Below are positions 1 to 8,105 of a stretch of DNA of 59,641 nucleotides, piece by piece. The notes under the pieces are model-generated. The model was not told where the DNA came from. It ran no database searches and saw only the letters and a list, made by a program, of their open reading frames with translations. The stretch comes from Planctomycetota bacterium. GTDB lineage: Bacteria > Planctomycetota > Planctomycetia > Pirellulales > UBA7805. Both the position numbers and the translations under genes were made by a program. Where the stretch lies: the NCBI GenBank assembly GCA_003389215.1, contig QQVP01000021.1:1-59641 (forward strand), read 5' to 3'. Position 1 is the first letter of the stretch. Every line of letters starts with the position of its first letter.

Positions 1-41
1 CCGTCCGACAGATCGCTGGGATACTTACCATCCGTTTCCAT
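1..41 (-). CDS. IS5-family transposase, N-terminal 14 codons (runs off the window)
   Basis: An ATG at 41 opens METDGKYPSDLSDG, the characteristic N-terminus of IS5-type transposases (a YPSDL-S/T-D motif directly after the start). The gene continues beyond the window edge, so nothing can be said about its integrity. It lies next to an IS1380 remnant and probably interrupted it. The family call rests on 14 residues only. Confidence 0.5.
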   Translation of the reverse strand, partial: METDGKYPSDLSD

Positions 42-99
42 GCTGCGGCTCCTCCGTCCTTGGATCCGAAAACCAAAGGGGGAGCCGTAGCAGTTTTTC

Positions 100-270
100 T
101 CATTTCACGCTATTCGGGACACGTTCTAAAACCGCATTGGCCTTGATGCGGATGGCGTACCGATAGCCCTCGTCTTCCAACAACCGCAGCAGCTTCGGCA
201 GCGCGAAGGCCGCATCGCCGCGAAAGAACTTGGGGATGCCCAAGTGACGATACCGCTCGTTTCGCATCGT
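100..270 (-). pseudogene. IS1380-family transposase fragment
   Basis: Minus-strand translation gives a stretch containing PKFFRGDAAFALPKL and YAIRIKANAVLER. This is the conserved catalytic neighbourhood of IS1380 transposases, where FRADAAFA carries the second catalytic Asp and YAIRLPANAVL follows. It stops at a TGA at 100-102 right after ER-VPNSVK, so only about 55 residues of a protein of roughly 400 to 500 remain. The neighbouring IS5-type element probably truncated it. It cannot be functional. Confidence 0.6.
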
Positions 271-596
271 TGGCAACGCCCGGTAGGGTAGCTAAACTGT
301 GGGGTGCCGTGACGTCCGTTCTTGGCCGGGTGCGCGGCAGATGGAGCGGAGAAGAGGGGCACGATCGTTCATCTGCCGAGACCGGTGACGGGATTAAGTC
401 ATGCCGATCATCTGCAAGCGGGCGAGTCGGCTACGTACTTGCGCGCTCGGTCGTTCAGAGAAGGCGTGCTGGCCAACGGTTGCTGCGTCGCCACGTGGTA
501 GCACACTTGCACATGGAGACGGCAGGTTGGGCCTGCTCCGCGTACGAGTTACCGGTACGACTCCAGAATGCGGTGCGACGCAGCGAGGTTAGCAAA
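271..596. other. No gene recognised between IS1380 remnant and GYF gene
   Basis: Open frames run through this stretch, including an in-frame extension of the downstream GYF gene, but their translations are low-complexity and Arg-rich and match no family I know. I see no strong promoter or RNA. Confidence 0.4.
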
Positions 597-1430
597 ATGG
601 CAACCGACTGGTTCGTCAAACTCGGTCGCAAGGAACAAGGCCCGTTCACCCCTTCCCAGATCCGTCATTTTGCAAGAACAGGAAGGATCTCTGAGTCGAC
701 GCTGCTCAGGAAGGCAAATTCTGATCGTTGGGTCATAGCGAGACGAATTGAAGGACTCTTCCTGGACGACCAATCGATCCCGGAGTCGGATCCCGGGCAA
801 CACAAAGCGACACCTTCGATCCCTAGTGAGAACACACCAGAAGCCTGGGATGCCGCGTGCATCGAAGAACCCCTCGCCGAAGAAGAGAAAGCGGACGCGG
901 AGGTTTCGCCCATAGTCGCGACGCCAACTAAGGAGGAGGAAAAAACCTGTCCGTTCTGCAGCGAGAGCATCTTGAAAACGGCCAGAAAATGCAAGCACTG
1001 CGGCGAGTTCTTGGATACATCTGTGCCTCCAACAGGTGGACATCAGGGGCCTGTCGCTGGTCGCCAAGGGCCTCCGAAGTTGCCTTTGCCGGTAACGATC
1101 CTCTGCGTGGTCTTTGGCGGGTGCACTGGCTTGATGTTATTGGGGGGCTTAATAGGTGTCATTGAGCGCCTGTTCACGGAGCACGGCGGAACCTCGTCAT
1201 CTCCCTGGGTGTTCACGCAGTTCTATGTCGAGGAGCTAATTCCACGCGCTCACACCGCGGAATTCTGTTCCCAATGGGAGGGCGACGTTGTCGAACTCGG
1301 CGGTGATCGGTATCGCGTTGAAGGTTGGGTAGATGTTGAGAACGCATTCGGTGGCACGGAAAGAATACGCTATACCGTCGAACTCAAGTTTGAAAACGGA
1401 AGCTGGAGGGTCCTATCGGCAGACTTGTGA
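597..1430 (+). CDS. GYF_2-domain, zinc-ribbon membrane protein
   Basis: This 277-aa protein has three parts. Residues about 5-60 (WFVKLGRKEQGPFTPSQI) form a GYF_2 domain, a fold thought to bind Pro-rich peptides and common in planctomycetes. A Cys4 zinc ribbon with CPFCSE and CKHCGE lies near residues 120-140. One hydrophobic segment (LPVTILCVVFGGCTGLMLLG) follows, and the C-terminal domain has alternating hydrophobic/charged strands. The ATG at 597 was chosen because the GYF domain starts three residues later; an in-frame ORF reaches back to 270 but its translation is not protein-like. GAGG lies about 11 bases upstream. Probable membrane-anchored adaptor; no partner is evident nearby. Confidence 0.75.
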   Translation: MATDWFVKLGRKEQGPFTPSQIRHFARTGRISESTLLRKANSDRWVIARRIEGLFLDDQSIPESDPGQHKATPSIPSENTPEAWDAACIEEPLAEEEKADAEVSPIVATPTKEEEKTCPFCSESILKTARKCKHCGEFLDTSVPPTGGHQGPVAGRQGPPKLPLPVTILCVVFGGCTGLMLLGGLIGVIERLFTEHGGTSSSPWVFTQFYVEELIPRAHTAEFCSQWEGDVVELGGDRYRVEGWVDVENAFGGTERIRYTVELKFENGSWRVLSADL

Positions 1431-1810
1431 TTTCCACGCATCTTCACCCAGCCCCCGATTCGGCGTCGACGGCGCTAGCGATGAAGGCGCCTCTAGCGAA
1501 GAGGTCGTTTGGTGTTGCCTTCCACGGGGTGTCGGCTCCGTTGGGTCTATAACGCGGAGTGTTGATCGTTATTCGCAGCGGCAAGAGGACGATAGAAGGC
1601 GCGGATCTGTCTTTTTACCGATCGCGGACATCGTCGGTTTTGAATTGACCAAGAACTCTGCCGACGCAGCTGATCAGGCGCCCCTCTAAAGAAGGGTTTT
1701 TGGCTTGGGTTCCTTTCATCTTGGGCTGTCATGCTTTTCAAACGTTCTATTCTTATATAATTTGCGCAGAGAGTGGTGGTTGGCCGCACGCCGGATACAA
1801 CTCAGATGAA
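1431..1810. other. Intergenic, nothing recognised
   Basis: No open frame here resembles a protein. The right part adjoins the break of the truncated recombinase. The plus strand across 1855-1960 weakly resembles the middle of an IS5-like transposase (GLPLAMVVT), too short to call. Confidence 0.4.
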
Positions 1811-2425
1811 CTAAACCGCCTGGAAGCGTCGGCTGTGGGTAATGAATCGATGCCGACGTTGGCCAGCGGAAGCGCCGGGCGTGCCCCAGGGAGTGACGGG
1901 CGAAAGCGGACCAGCAAACGGTCTGCCGCTGGCGATGGTTGTCACGACGATGCGTGGGTCTGAAATGAGGATCACCATCCGCTCACTGTCGATGTCGTCC
2001 AGCCGCAGGCGAACCGCCTCGGAGATCCGCAGGCCCGCTCCATAGGCGGTCATGAGGATGACGCGGTGTTTGAAGTTGTGAATCGCCGCGAAGAAGCGGC
2101 TCGTCTCCTCCAGCGAGAGAACCACCGGCAGCTTCTTCTCCGGCTTGGCACAACGGATGTCTTCTACGATCTCGCCTCGACGGACGATCTCCCGAAACAG
2201 GAACCGCAGCGCGGAGACAACCTGGTTGTAGACGCCCCACTTCGTCCCTTTCACCTCGACCAGATAGACCAGATAGTCGCGGATCTCCTCGGGCGTCACC
2301 CGGGCCGGGCTGCTGCTGCAGAAATCGAAGAACTTGACCAGGTGGGCGACGTACAGCCGGATCGTCTTCGGCGAATAGTTCCGCAGTGTCATCTCCTCGA
2401 TCATGCGTTGCCGGAGCAGCGTCAT
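1811..2425 (-). pseudogene. Tyrosine recombinase (XerC/IntI-like), C-terminally truncated
   Basis: The frame starts at an ATG at 2425 with AGGAGG just upstream and encodes a clear SAM-like N-terminal domain (YSPKTIRLYVAHL) and the start of the catalytic domain. The first catalytic arginine is present in GAGLRISEAVRLRLDDID. Homology stops after that motif at about 1970. The remaining ~50 codons are unrelated, so the second Arg, the His pair and the nucleophilic Tyr are all missing. Such recombinases often accompany IS91-type elements or integrons. As it stands it cannot catalyse recombination. Confidence 0.75.
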
Positions 2426-2798
2426 GGATGGCCTCCTCTCGCCAAGCGGTGTCGGTGGTGCAACTCTGCGAAAAGATGGCTTGCAAACCGAGGAAGCGCA
2501 AATCGGTAAAACCGGCATGACCGATCCATACCGTCTCCGCTGGGGTCAGCGGTCGCGCCAGAGCGGCGCTAGAAAGAAGGGCAACCGAGAAAAGGACTTC
2601 AAATCACCAAGGCCAGGCTGCCACGTCCACCGCGAAGCGGTTTAGTTCATTAATATGATGCAGACCGGCTAGTTATTCCAAGACTCCAATTGAGGTGAGT
2701 TCGAATACGAAATCGTACGCCGCGATCGGCGTGCGATTCTTGTTTGTTAGGCTCGCCCGTAGCGGCTTCGATTTACTCGAATCGACTACGGACCAGCC
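2426..2798. other. Intergenic, nothing recognised
   Basis: An AT-richer patch near 2645-2680 is the only obvious feature and could hold the promoter of the gene at 2799. I see no hairpin terminator and no convincing short gene. Confidence 0.35.
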
Positions 2799-3359
2799 AT
2801 GGAAACTTCGCTTGCTGACGCGAAAAGTTGCGACCCGCAACGTTTCGACGGCGATCCCCAGCAGAACTGGAATCTGGACGAGCTTGGCGTCTACGCTCGC
2901 GAGCAACACGAGGCCATTGTGCGGAGTGAAAGCTCGCTGACTACGCACTATTGGCGACTTGGTCTGGCTCTGAGTTTTTGCCGTCGCCATTTTTCTCGTG
3001 GCCAATGGGGCCCGTATCTTGCAGACTTGGGCATCGACAAGACCCGGGCCTCCAAGGCGTGTGCGATCCACCGCACCTTCAAGAGCGAGCAAGCGGTGAA
3101 CGGGCTATCGGTGGAAAAGGCTTACGGCCACCGAGAACGGAAGGTGCGCAAGTCCTCGCACAAGAAGCGTCGCAAGAAAAGGCCGTTGAGCCTGACCGAT
3201 TGGTTGCACGAGATTTGTAAGGCGACCGACCATTTCCTCGACGAAGCGGCCTTCGTCGCACCCGCTGATGCGGGGTCTATTGTCCCAGCTCTCGATACGG
3301 CAATCGAAGACCTAACGAGTCTTCGCGAACGCCTTCAGCAGAGAACGAGCGACTCGTAG
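2799..3359 (+). CDS. DUF3102-like small protein
   Basis: A 186-aa soluble protein. The centre (LALSFCRRHFSRGQWGPYLA followed by a KTRASKACAIHRTF helix) matches the pattern of DUF3102-like and phage/plasmid proteins in which a cell-free helix pair 'GRRLxEAKxxxxHGxWGxWL' precedes an HTH-like segment. A basic stretch (KSSHKKRRKKRP) follows and suggests nucleic-acid binding. The ATG at 2799 has no strong ribosome site but no better start exists. It lies 240 bp upstream of the serine recombinase on the same strand, so it may be an accessory of that mobile element. Function unknown; family assignment is by pattern only. Confidence 0.55.
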   Translation: METSLADAKSCDPQRFDGDPQQNWNLDELGVYAREQHEAIVRSESSLTTHYWRLGLALSFCRRHFSRGQWGPYLADLGIDKTRASKACAIHRTFKSEQAVNGLSVEKAYGHRERKVRKSSHKKRRKKRPLSLTDWLHEICKATDHFLDEAAFVAPADAGSIVPALDTAIEDLTSLRERLQQRTSDS

Positions 3360-3598
3360 GCATCGATCAGGTCGATTGCTAGTGGCAGTCGGGAATTGCG
3401 ATGCCAGACCGTCCGATCGCCGAGCTGCACTTCTTCTCCTTGTTGATGAATCGCACCGCGCGACCGGTATGCGATTGGTGATTTGAACAATCTCTCCCGT
3501 TTCACGTGCGCTGTCGCGGTACCGAGGCACGGTTGTTTCGGTCAGCTGTCGAACCGACAGCACGCCGCTCAGCCCAACAAACGGAGTTTACTACGACC

Positions 3599-5668
3599 AT
3601 GAGTACTGATTTGTCTAACGCGGGCGGAGCTGATAATGAGCTCGCCCGCAATGTTCATGAGTGGTGGCAAGAAGCTGCCGAAAAAGCGGAAGTCGATGAC
3701 AAGAAGCTCGACTTGAGTGGTTTCGACCCCGACGCTTCGCTCGATGAGCGGATCGCCTGGGCGCTGGTCCAGGGACTCGATATCGGCACCGTATACAGCC
3801 GGTACAGTTCCAAACGCCAGCACAGCACGGCGGACCAGGTCCGCACGTGCGTCCAACACGCTGCCGGCAAGGGGATTTACTGTCCGCCTGAGTACGTCTG
3901 CGTCGATGAGGCGCAGCGTGGCTATCGTGCCCGCCGCGAAGGACTCGATCGCATGCGGGCGATCCTGAAGAACCGCAGCGCGACCGTGCTGCTGGTTTTC
4001 AAGGCTTCGCGCCTCTACCGTCAGGCCTTCAAGGGCTACCAACTTATTCAACAAGAGGTAGTTGAAGAGGGATTGCGGGCGATCAGCGTGACGCAGTCGA
4101 TCGACACGGCGGACACCAAGGCCTGGAAGATGCTTTTTCAGGTCCACGGCATCGTCGATGACATGGTGATCGAGGCGACGGCTGACCATGTTCGCGAAGG
4201 GCTCAAGGGCCTTTTCGCTCGCGGCTATACGGTAGGAGCCCTACCGGTTGGCTACCGCCGCAAGGAGTTGCCCGAGGCCCCGGTTACCAACCGGGGCCTC
4301 GTCCGTACGGTTCCCGAGGTGGATCCGATGGTTGCCGATATGATCCGAGAACATGTCGAGCTCATTCTCGGCGGCATGCCCATCAAGCAAGGCTGGCGCA
4401 AATGGGTCGCTGACGGTGGACCGGCGGATCCGCGCTCTACGAAAGGCTACATGTCGTATGCCGCCTACCGCCGCATGCTCTCTCGGATCGAGTATACGGG
4501 TCGCTTTAAGTTCGGACGCAAGCGGAACGAGTTCTCGACGAAGCGCGACTACGCTCGCCAGATCGAGCAGCCTGAGGGTGAGGTTGTGGTCCTCGAGTGC
4601 GAAGAGCTTCGCATCCTCGATGACGAGCCGTTTTTCGCGCTCCAGCGGAAATTGGCCAAGTTAAAGTCGGGTCCTCGTGGTCCCAAGAAGGATCGTCCGG
4701 CCCAGCTTTGGGACCTCATCACGGAACTCTTCTTCTGCTCGGCTTGTAGCACGCCCGAAAAACCCGTGCGGTTCTATCAAACGGGTTCGGGCAATGTGCA
4801 GATCATGCAGTGTAAGAACGGCGGTCTTTGTCCGTGCGGGGTGAACCTCCGTCGCAAAGAAGCGGTTCTGGCGGTTTGCGAACAGCTGCAAGAGCTGTTG
4901 CACCGCGATGGCAAGCTGATCGAAGAGGCGATTTGCTGTGCGCAAAGGCTCGATGCCCGTGGGGACGACGAGCTGCGGACAGAGATCGCCACCTTCGAGC
5001 GAAAAATCCAGGGTCTTACGAGCCAGATCAGCGATCTTTACGAGCTGGCTGGTCAGGGTACGGACGACGACCGCAAGGAGGTGATGGCCCGCGTCCGTTC
5101 TGCACAAGCCGAGCGGACAACGGCCCGACATGAGCTTTGCCGATTGAAGCAGGCCCTGACCGATTCGTCGGCGACGATCACACCGGAGGCGGTGCGTGAG
5201 ATTCTCGATGACTTCGTCCGTCTCCTGGAAGATGGCGCCGCCGGCAAGCTGGGCATGGACGCCGTCTACAAGGCGGTGGAAGTCATCCGCCGGCTCATCG
5301 GCGGTCAGATCTTTGTCCACGTCGAACCACGGCCGGGTCGCAAGCGGACCAACGTCCGCGGTACATTTCGGCCTCATCTCCTGGAGGCGGCTGGCGAGGC
5401 GGCCGGCCAGTATATCGGTGACAAAAGAGGAGACGACACCGAGGTATCCGTATGGCTCCGTAAACCGCCCCAGATCGATCTCTTGGCCGAGCGGGCGTAT
5501 CAGCTTGTCGATGTCGAGAAGCTGAGCTACCGCGCCGCGGCGAAGGTCATGCAAGAGGAAGGCCACGACATCAACTCCGGTAAAGTTTGGCAGCTGCGCC
5601 GTCGCTATTATGAGATGATCGGCCAGCCGGTTCCCAAACGGCCGGCCGATCGAACTGAGCGGCCTTAG
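3599..5668 (+). CDS. Large serine recombinase
   Basis: This 689-aa site-specific recombinase has the large-serine-integrase layout. The N-terminal resolvase domain holds the nucleophile in VYSRYSSKRQ (about residue 67) and the catalytic arginines in KASRLYR. A Recombinase domain follows (GYRRKELP, then RRMLSRIEYTGRF). The zinc ribbon contains CSACSTPEKP and CKNGGLCPCG, and a long coiled coil spans residues about 440-540. An extra C-terminal HTH-like tail is present (KLSYRAAAKVMQEEGHDINS). The ATG at 3599 has GGAG 14 bases upstream, and a hairpin terminator follows the stop. Such enzymes integrate and excise large elements, so it is the likely mover of the operon immediately downstream. No att pair was identified. 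Confidence 0.9.
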   Translation: MSTDLSNAGGADNELARNVHEWWQEAAEKAEVDDKKLDLSGFDPDASLDERIAWALVQGLDIGTVYSRYSSKRQHSTADQVRTCVQHAAGKGIYCPPEYVCVDEAQRGYRARREGLDRMRAILKNRSATVLLVFKASRLYRQAFKGYQLIQQEVVEEGLRAISVTQSIDTADTKAWKMLFQVHGIVDDMVIEATADHVREGLKGLFARGYTVGALPVGYRRKELPEAPVTNRGLVRTVPEVDPMVADMIREHVELILGGMPIKQGWRKWVADGGPADPRSTKGYMSYAAYRRMLSRIEYTGRFKFGRKRNEFSTKRDYARQIEQPEGEVVVLECEELRILDDEPFFALQRKLAKLKSGPRGPKKDRPAQLWDLITELFFCSACSTPEKPVRFYQTGSGNVQIMQCKNGGLCPCGVNLRRKEAVLAVCEQLQELLHRDGKLIEEAICCAQRLDARGDDELRTEIATFERKIQGLTSQISDLYELAGQGTDDDRKEVMARVRSAQAERTTARHELCRLKQALTDSSATITPEAVREILDDFVRLLEDGAAGKLGMDAVYKAVEVIRRLIGGQIFVHVEPRPGRKRTNVRGTFRPHLLEAAGEAAGQYIGDKRGDDTEVSVWLRKPPQIDLLAERAYQLVDVEKLSYRAAAKVMQEEGHDINSGKVWQLRRRYYEMIGQPVPKRPADRTERP

Positions 5669-5706
5669 TCAGCCTAGGCCTGTGCCCACCTGTTCGCTTT
5701 CCCGAA

Positions 5707-5733
5707 AGCCCCGTCACAGCGACGGGGCTTTTC
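5707..5733 (+). terminator. Rho-independent terminator after the serine recombinase
   Basis: A perfect 9-bp stem (AGCCCCGTC at 5707-5715 with GACGGGGCT at 5721-5729), a 5-base loop and TTTTC form a classic intrinsic terminator 38 bp after the recombinase stop. It separates the recombinase from the operon starting at 5790. Confidence 0.85.
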
Positions 5734-5789
5734 TTATGCGCTCGTTCGGGTTGAGCGCTACATCCACCGTTACTTCATGGAGAACACTC

Positions 5790-5984
5790 ATGTCTCAAAC
5801 AGATTCCGATGCCAACTTGGCATCGACCGAAGGTGAAACGCGCGATGCGCGCACCGACCGAGGTGCGGAACGAAAACGCCTTGCTGAAGATATTGCCTTC
5901 TTGGTCGTTCAGCAGTATCGCCGCCAGCTGCGTGGTGCCGCCGGCAGCGCGGTGCCGGACTGCACGGATTCCGAACCTAAATAA
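5790..5984 (+). CDS. Small conserved-looking protein, first gene of the Ycf46/Ubl operon
   Basis: A 64-aa acidic-then-basic protein whose C-terminal half (AEDIAFLVVQQYRRQLRG) forms an amphipathic helix. GGAG sits about 9 bases before the ATG. It follows the recombinase terminator and leads into a co-directional gene run, so it probably opens the operon. I recall similar 'LAEDIAFLVV' small proteins in planctomycete accessory regions but cannot name a family. Function unknown. Confidence 0.5.
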   Translation: MSQTDSDANLASTEGETRDARTDRGAERKRLAEDIAFLVVQQYRRQLRGAAGSAVPDCTDSEPK

Positions 5985-6085
5985 ACGGTCGGAACGTGTC
6001 ATAAGAACTTGCAGGGCCCGCTTAGCCATGCAAGCTCGCCGGACTTCAACAACTTCATCAACGCACAACGAAAGGGGGTGCCCCT

Positions 6086-6283
6086 TTGTCACATCTAGTA
6101 CTGGCCCTTGTTTCCATTGCTCTGCTGTTGGCGATCGCGGCGCTCTTGCGGGAGCGCCGTCTGCGGCTTGCGCTGCAGGACATTCTTCGCCGACTCATCA
6201 ACCGCTGGAGGTCTCATGACAACATCCAAACTCCTGGTCATCCCCGTCGCCGTGATGCTGATCGTGACGGCGATCGGCTGTGA
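6086..6283 (+). CDS. Small single-pass membrane protein (TTG start)
   Basis: A 65-aa frame starts at a TTG behind AAGGGGG. Residues 3-20 are strongly hydrophobic (SHLVLALVSIALLLAIAA) and are followed by a basic amphipathic region rich in Arg (LLRERRLRLALQDILRRLI). The 3' end overlaps the next gene by about 68 bases in another frame, and the last ~20 residues are not protein-like, so the functional part may be only the first 45 residues. Role unknown; co-occurrence with the following lipoprotein suggests an envelope function. Confidence 0.45.
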   Translation: MSHLVLALVSIALLLAIAALLRERRLRLALQDILRRLINRWRSHDNIQTPGHPRRRDADRDGDRL

Positions 6284-6776
6284 CGAAAATGAGAATCAAC
6301 GACTCGCCGACATGGCCGAGCGGCACTTGAGAAATCAGGCCGAGCAGAATCGCCGGATGGCCGACCTGCAAAAGGAAGTTGCCGAGGGCGCACGGCGTCT
6401 GGTGGAGGCCGATGCACAAGCTCGAAAGGAGATGGTCGTCCTGCAGCGCGAAGTCGGCCGGCAGCGCGATGCCTTGGAAGCAGAGCGCCGCGACCTGGCC
6501 GCCAAGCGCCGTCTGGATCCCCTTCTCGCGGCAGCCATCACCCATATCGGTCTGTTGCTCGTGTGTCTGTTGCCGCTGCTGCTCTGTTGGCATCTGCTGC
6601 GGCGCCCGGCCGAACCGACGGACGATCGGGCCGTTGCCGAGCTGTTGCTGGAGGATCTGGTGACCGACCGGCCCCTCTTGCTGCCGCCGCCAACAACACG
6701 ACGCGCCCTCGCACTTCGCGATGACGATGACGCGGCGCAAAACTCTCCGCCGGAGAGAGAATCACCGGCCGACTGA
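6216..6776 (+). CDS. Putative lipoprotein with coiled coil and transmembrane segment
   Basis: A 186-aa protein starting at an ATG preceded by GGAGG. The N-terminus is a lipoprotein-type signal (LLVIPVAVMLIVTAIGC, cleavage before Cys 23). A charged heptad-type coiled coil covers residues about 30-105, a strong transmembrane helix (THIGLLLVCLLPLLLCWHLL) follows, and a Pro/acid-rich tail ends it. The topology suggests a membrane scaffold. No enzymatic motif is visible. It sits in the same operon as the DUF1257 and AAA genes. Family not recognised. Confidence 0.65.
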   Translation: MTTSKLLVIPVAVMLIVTAIGCDENENQRLADMAERHLRNQAEQNRRMADLQKEVAEGARRLVEADAQARKEMVVLQREVGRQRDALEAERRDLAAKRRLDPLLAAAITHIGLLLVCLLPLLLCWHLLRRPAEPTDDRAVAELLLEDLVTDRPLLLPPPTTRRALALRDDDDAAQNSPPERESPAD

Positions 6777-6822
6777 AGCGGGCCACAAGAACGCACCAAC
6801 CATCCCCATGGAGGAATCTATC

Positions 6823-7191
6823 ATGTCCCACATCGTCACCATCGAGACCGAAGTGCGCGACACCGCGGCGCTGGCCGCCGCCTGTCGACGACTCGGTTTC
6901 GCCGAACCGGCTCTTGAAACGGCCCAGCTTTTCAGCGGCCAAGCGACGGGCCACTGTGTGCGTCTTCCTGACTGGCGCTATCCGGTCGTCTGCGACACAG
7001 AAAGCGGACAAGTCCAATTCGACAATTTTCAAGGCCGCTGGGGCGAGCAGCGCCAGCTCGACCGGCTCATGCAGGCCTACGCCTGTGAAAAGGCGAAGCT
7101 GGAAGCCCGGCGGCGGGGGCACACCGTCACCGAACGGCCCCTGGCCGACGGCTCTATCCAACTGACCGTTCACGTAGGAGGCGCCGCATGA
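6823..7191 (+). CDS. DUF1257 (Ycf35-like) protein
   Basis: The 122-aa product begins MSHIVTIETEVRDTAALAAA and continues with a Leu/Gly pattern typical of DUF1257, the family of plastid/cyanobacterial Ycf35. The ATG at 6823 follows GAGGA and was preferred over an in-frame upstream ATG at 6721 because the family starts with MSH. The stop overlaps the next start (ATGA at 7188), indicating translational coupling. DUF1257 genes commonly neighbour DUF2997 and Ycf46-type AAA genes, both present here. Molecular role unknown. Confidence 0.8.
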   Translation: MSHIVTIETEVRDTAALAAACRRLGFAEPALETAQLFSGQATGHCVRLPDWRYPVVCDTESGQVQFDNFQGRWGEQRQLDRLMQAYACEKAKLEARRRGHTVTERPLADGSIQLTVHVGGAA

Positions 7192-7382
7192 AGACGATTG
7201 AAATCATCATCTCGCCCGGCGGCGAGTCTCGTGTGGAAACCAAAGGTTTCAGTGGCAACGAGTGCCGCCAGGCGAGTCGCTTTCTAGAGGAGGCACTCGG
7301 TAAGACTCAATCCGAGACGCTGACCGCCGAGTTTCATCAGTCGCACAATCAACATCAACACCATTTACATGAGGAGAAATGA
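7188..7382 (+). CDS. DUF2997 protein
   Basis: This 64-aa protein matches DUF2997 almost residue by residue in its core: MKTIEIIISPGGESRVETKG, then a conserved C-x-x-A-S-x-x-L-E-x-A-L-G-K motif. The C-terminus ends in a His-rich tail (SHNQHQHHLHEEK). It overlaps both neighbours by four bases (ATGA at each end), the hallmark of a coupled operon. The family is a standard companion of DUF1257 and Ycf46-like ATPases; its function is not known. Confidence 0.85.
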   Translation: MKTIEIIISPGGESRVETKGFSGNECRQASRFLEEALGKTQSETLTAEFHQSHNQHQHHLHEEK

Positions 7383-8047
7383 TCACCACCACACAACTGC
7401 GTCCAACCACGTCTTTGCCACCGCCGCGGACCGGCGGTCCGGCCCGCGTCCTACTGGTCGTCGAAGGCGTCAACGACATCGAGTTTCTCACGCGCATCTC
7501 GCGCTTGCTTCATGCTCACGACAGGGCGCTGCCCGATCTGGCTGAGCGGGAACAACGGGGCGAGGTGGTGTTTGTGCCGTTCGGCGGGCAGATCGCCGCC
7601 TGGACGCATCGCCTGGGCCCACTGGGCAAGCCGGAGTTCTTTCTCTGCGATCGTGAGCTACCGCTCGAGACCGAGCAGCGCCGTGAGGCGGCCGCAGCCA
7701 TCAATCGCCGGCCCCGTTGTCGGGCCGTGCTGACGCGAAAACGGAGCCTGGAAAATTATCTGCATCCGACGGCCATCCTGGCGGCCGGTGCCATCAACGT
7801 CGAGTTTGGCGACTTCGATTCCGTGGCGGAGATCACCGCCCAACGGCGCTATCAGCCGGAGCTTGATGGGAAGCCGTGGGAACTCCTGACGCGGCGAGCC
7901 CACGGCCGCCTCGTCTATCGCGCCAAACGATGGCTCAACACGCGGGCCGCCGACCACATGACGGTCGAGATGCTCGGCGAGCGTGACCCGGTTGGCGAAA
8001 TCATCTCTTGGCTCAAGACGATCGACCGGTTGGCAGGGTCCTGCTGA
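7379..8047 (+). CDS. TOPRIM-like domain protein
   Basis: A 222-aa protein with LLVVEGVNDIEFLTR near residue 25 and PEFFLCDRELPLE near residue 85. These are the glutamate-containing strand and the DxE-like strand of a TOPRIM fold, as seen in OLD-type nucleases and DnaG-like enzymes. A conserved KRSLENYLHP motif follows, typical of the TOPRIM/DUF4435 group. Overlap with DUF2997 by ATGA argues for co-translation. Likely a metal-dependent nuclease or nucleotidyl-transferase module; substrate unknown. The fold call is from motif pattern only. Confidence 0.6.
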   Translation: MITTTQLRPTTSLPPPRTGGPARVLLVVEGVNDIEFLTRISRLLHAHDRALPDLAEREQRGEVVFVPFGGQIAAWTHRLGPLGKPEFFLCDRELPLETEQRREAAAAINRRPRCRAVLTRKRSLENYLHPTAILAAGAINVEFGDFDSVAEITAQRRYQPELDGKPWELLTRRAHGRLVYRAKRWLNTRAADHMTVEMLGERDPVGEIISWLKTIDRLAGSC

Positions 8048-8105
8048 GAGCCGGGTTGGTCTGTCTTTTCGCTTCCATTCAACCTCTATACATAAGGAAC
8101 GGAAT

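Noticed and set aside
270..596. N-terminal extension of the GYF_2 protein by 109 codons
   Set aside because: The translation is Arg-rich and not protein-like, while the GYF domain begins right after the ATG at 597.
1855..1960. IS5-like transposase fragment on the plus strand
   Set aside because: Only about ten residues resemble the family and the frame is unclear.
4661..5566. 301-aa open frame on the minus strand
   Set aside because: Antisense shadow of the serine recombinase in GC-rich DNA; no motif.
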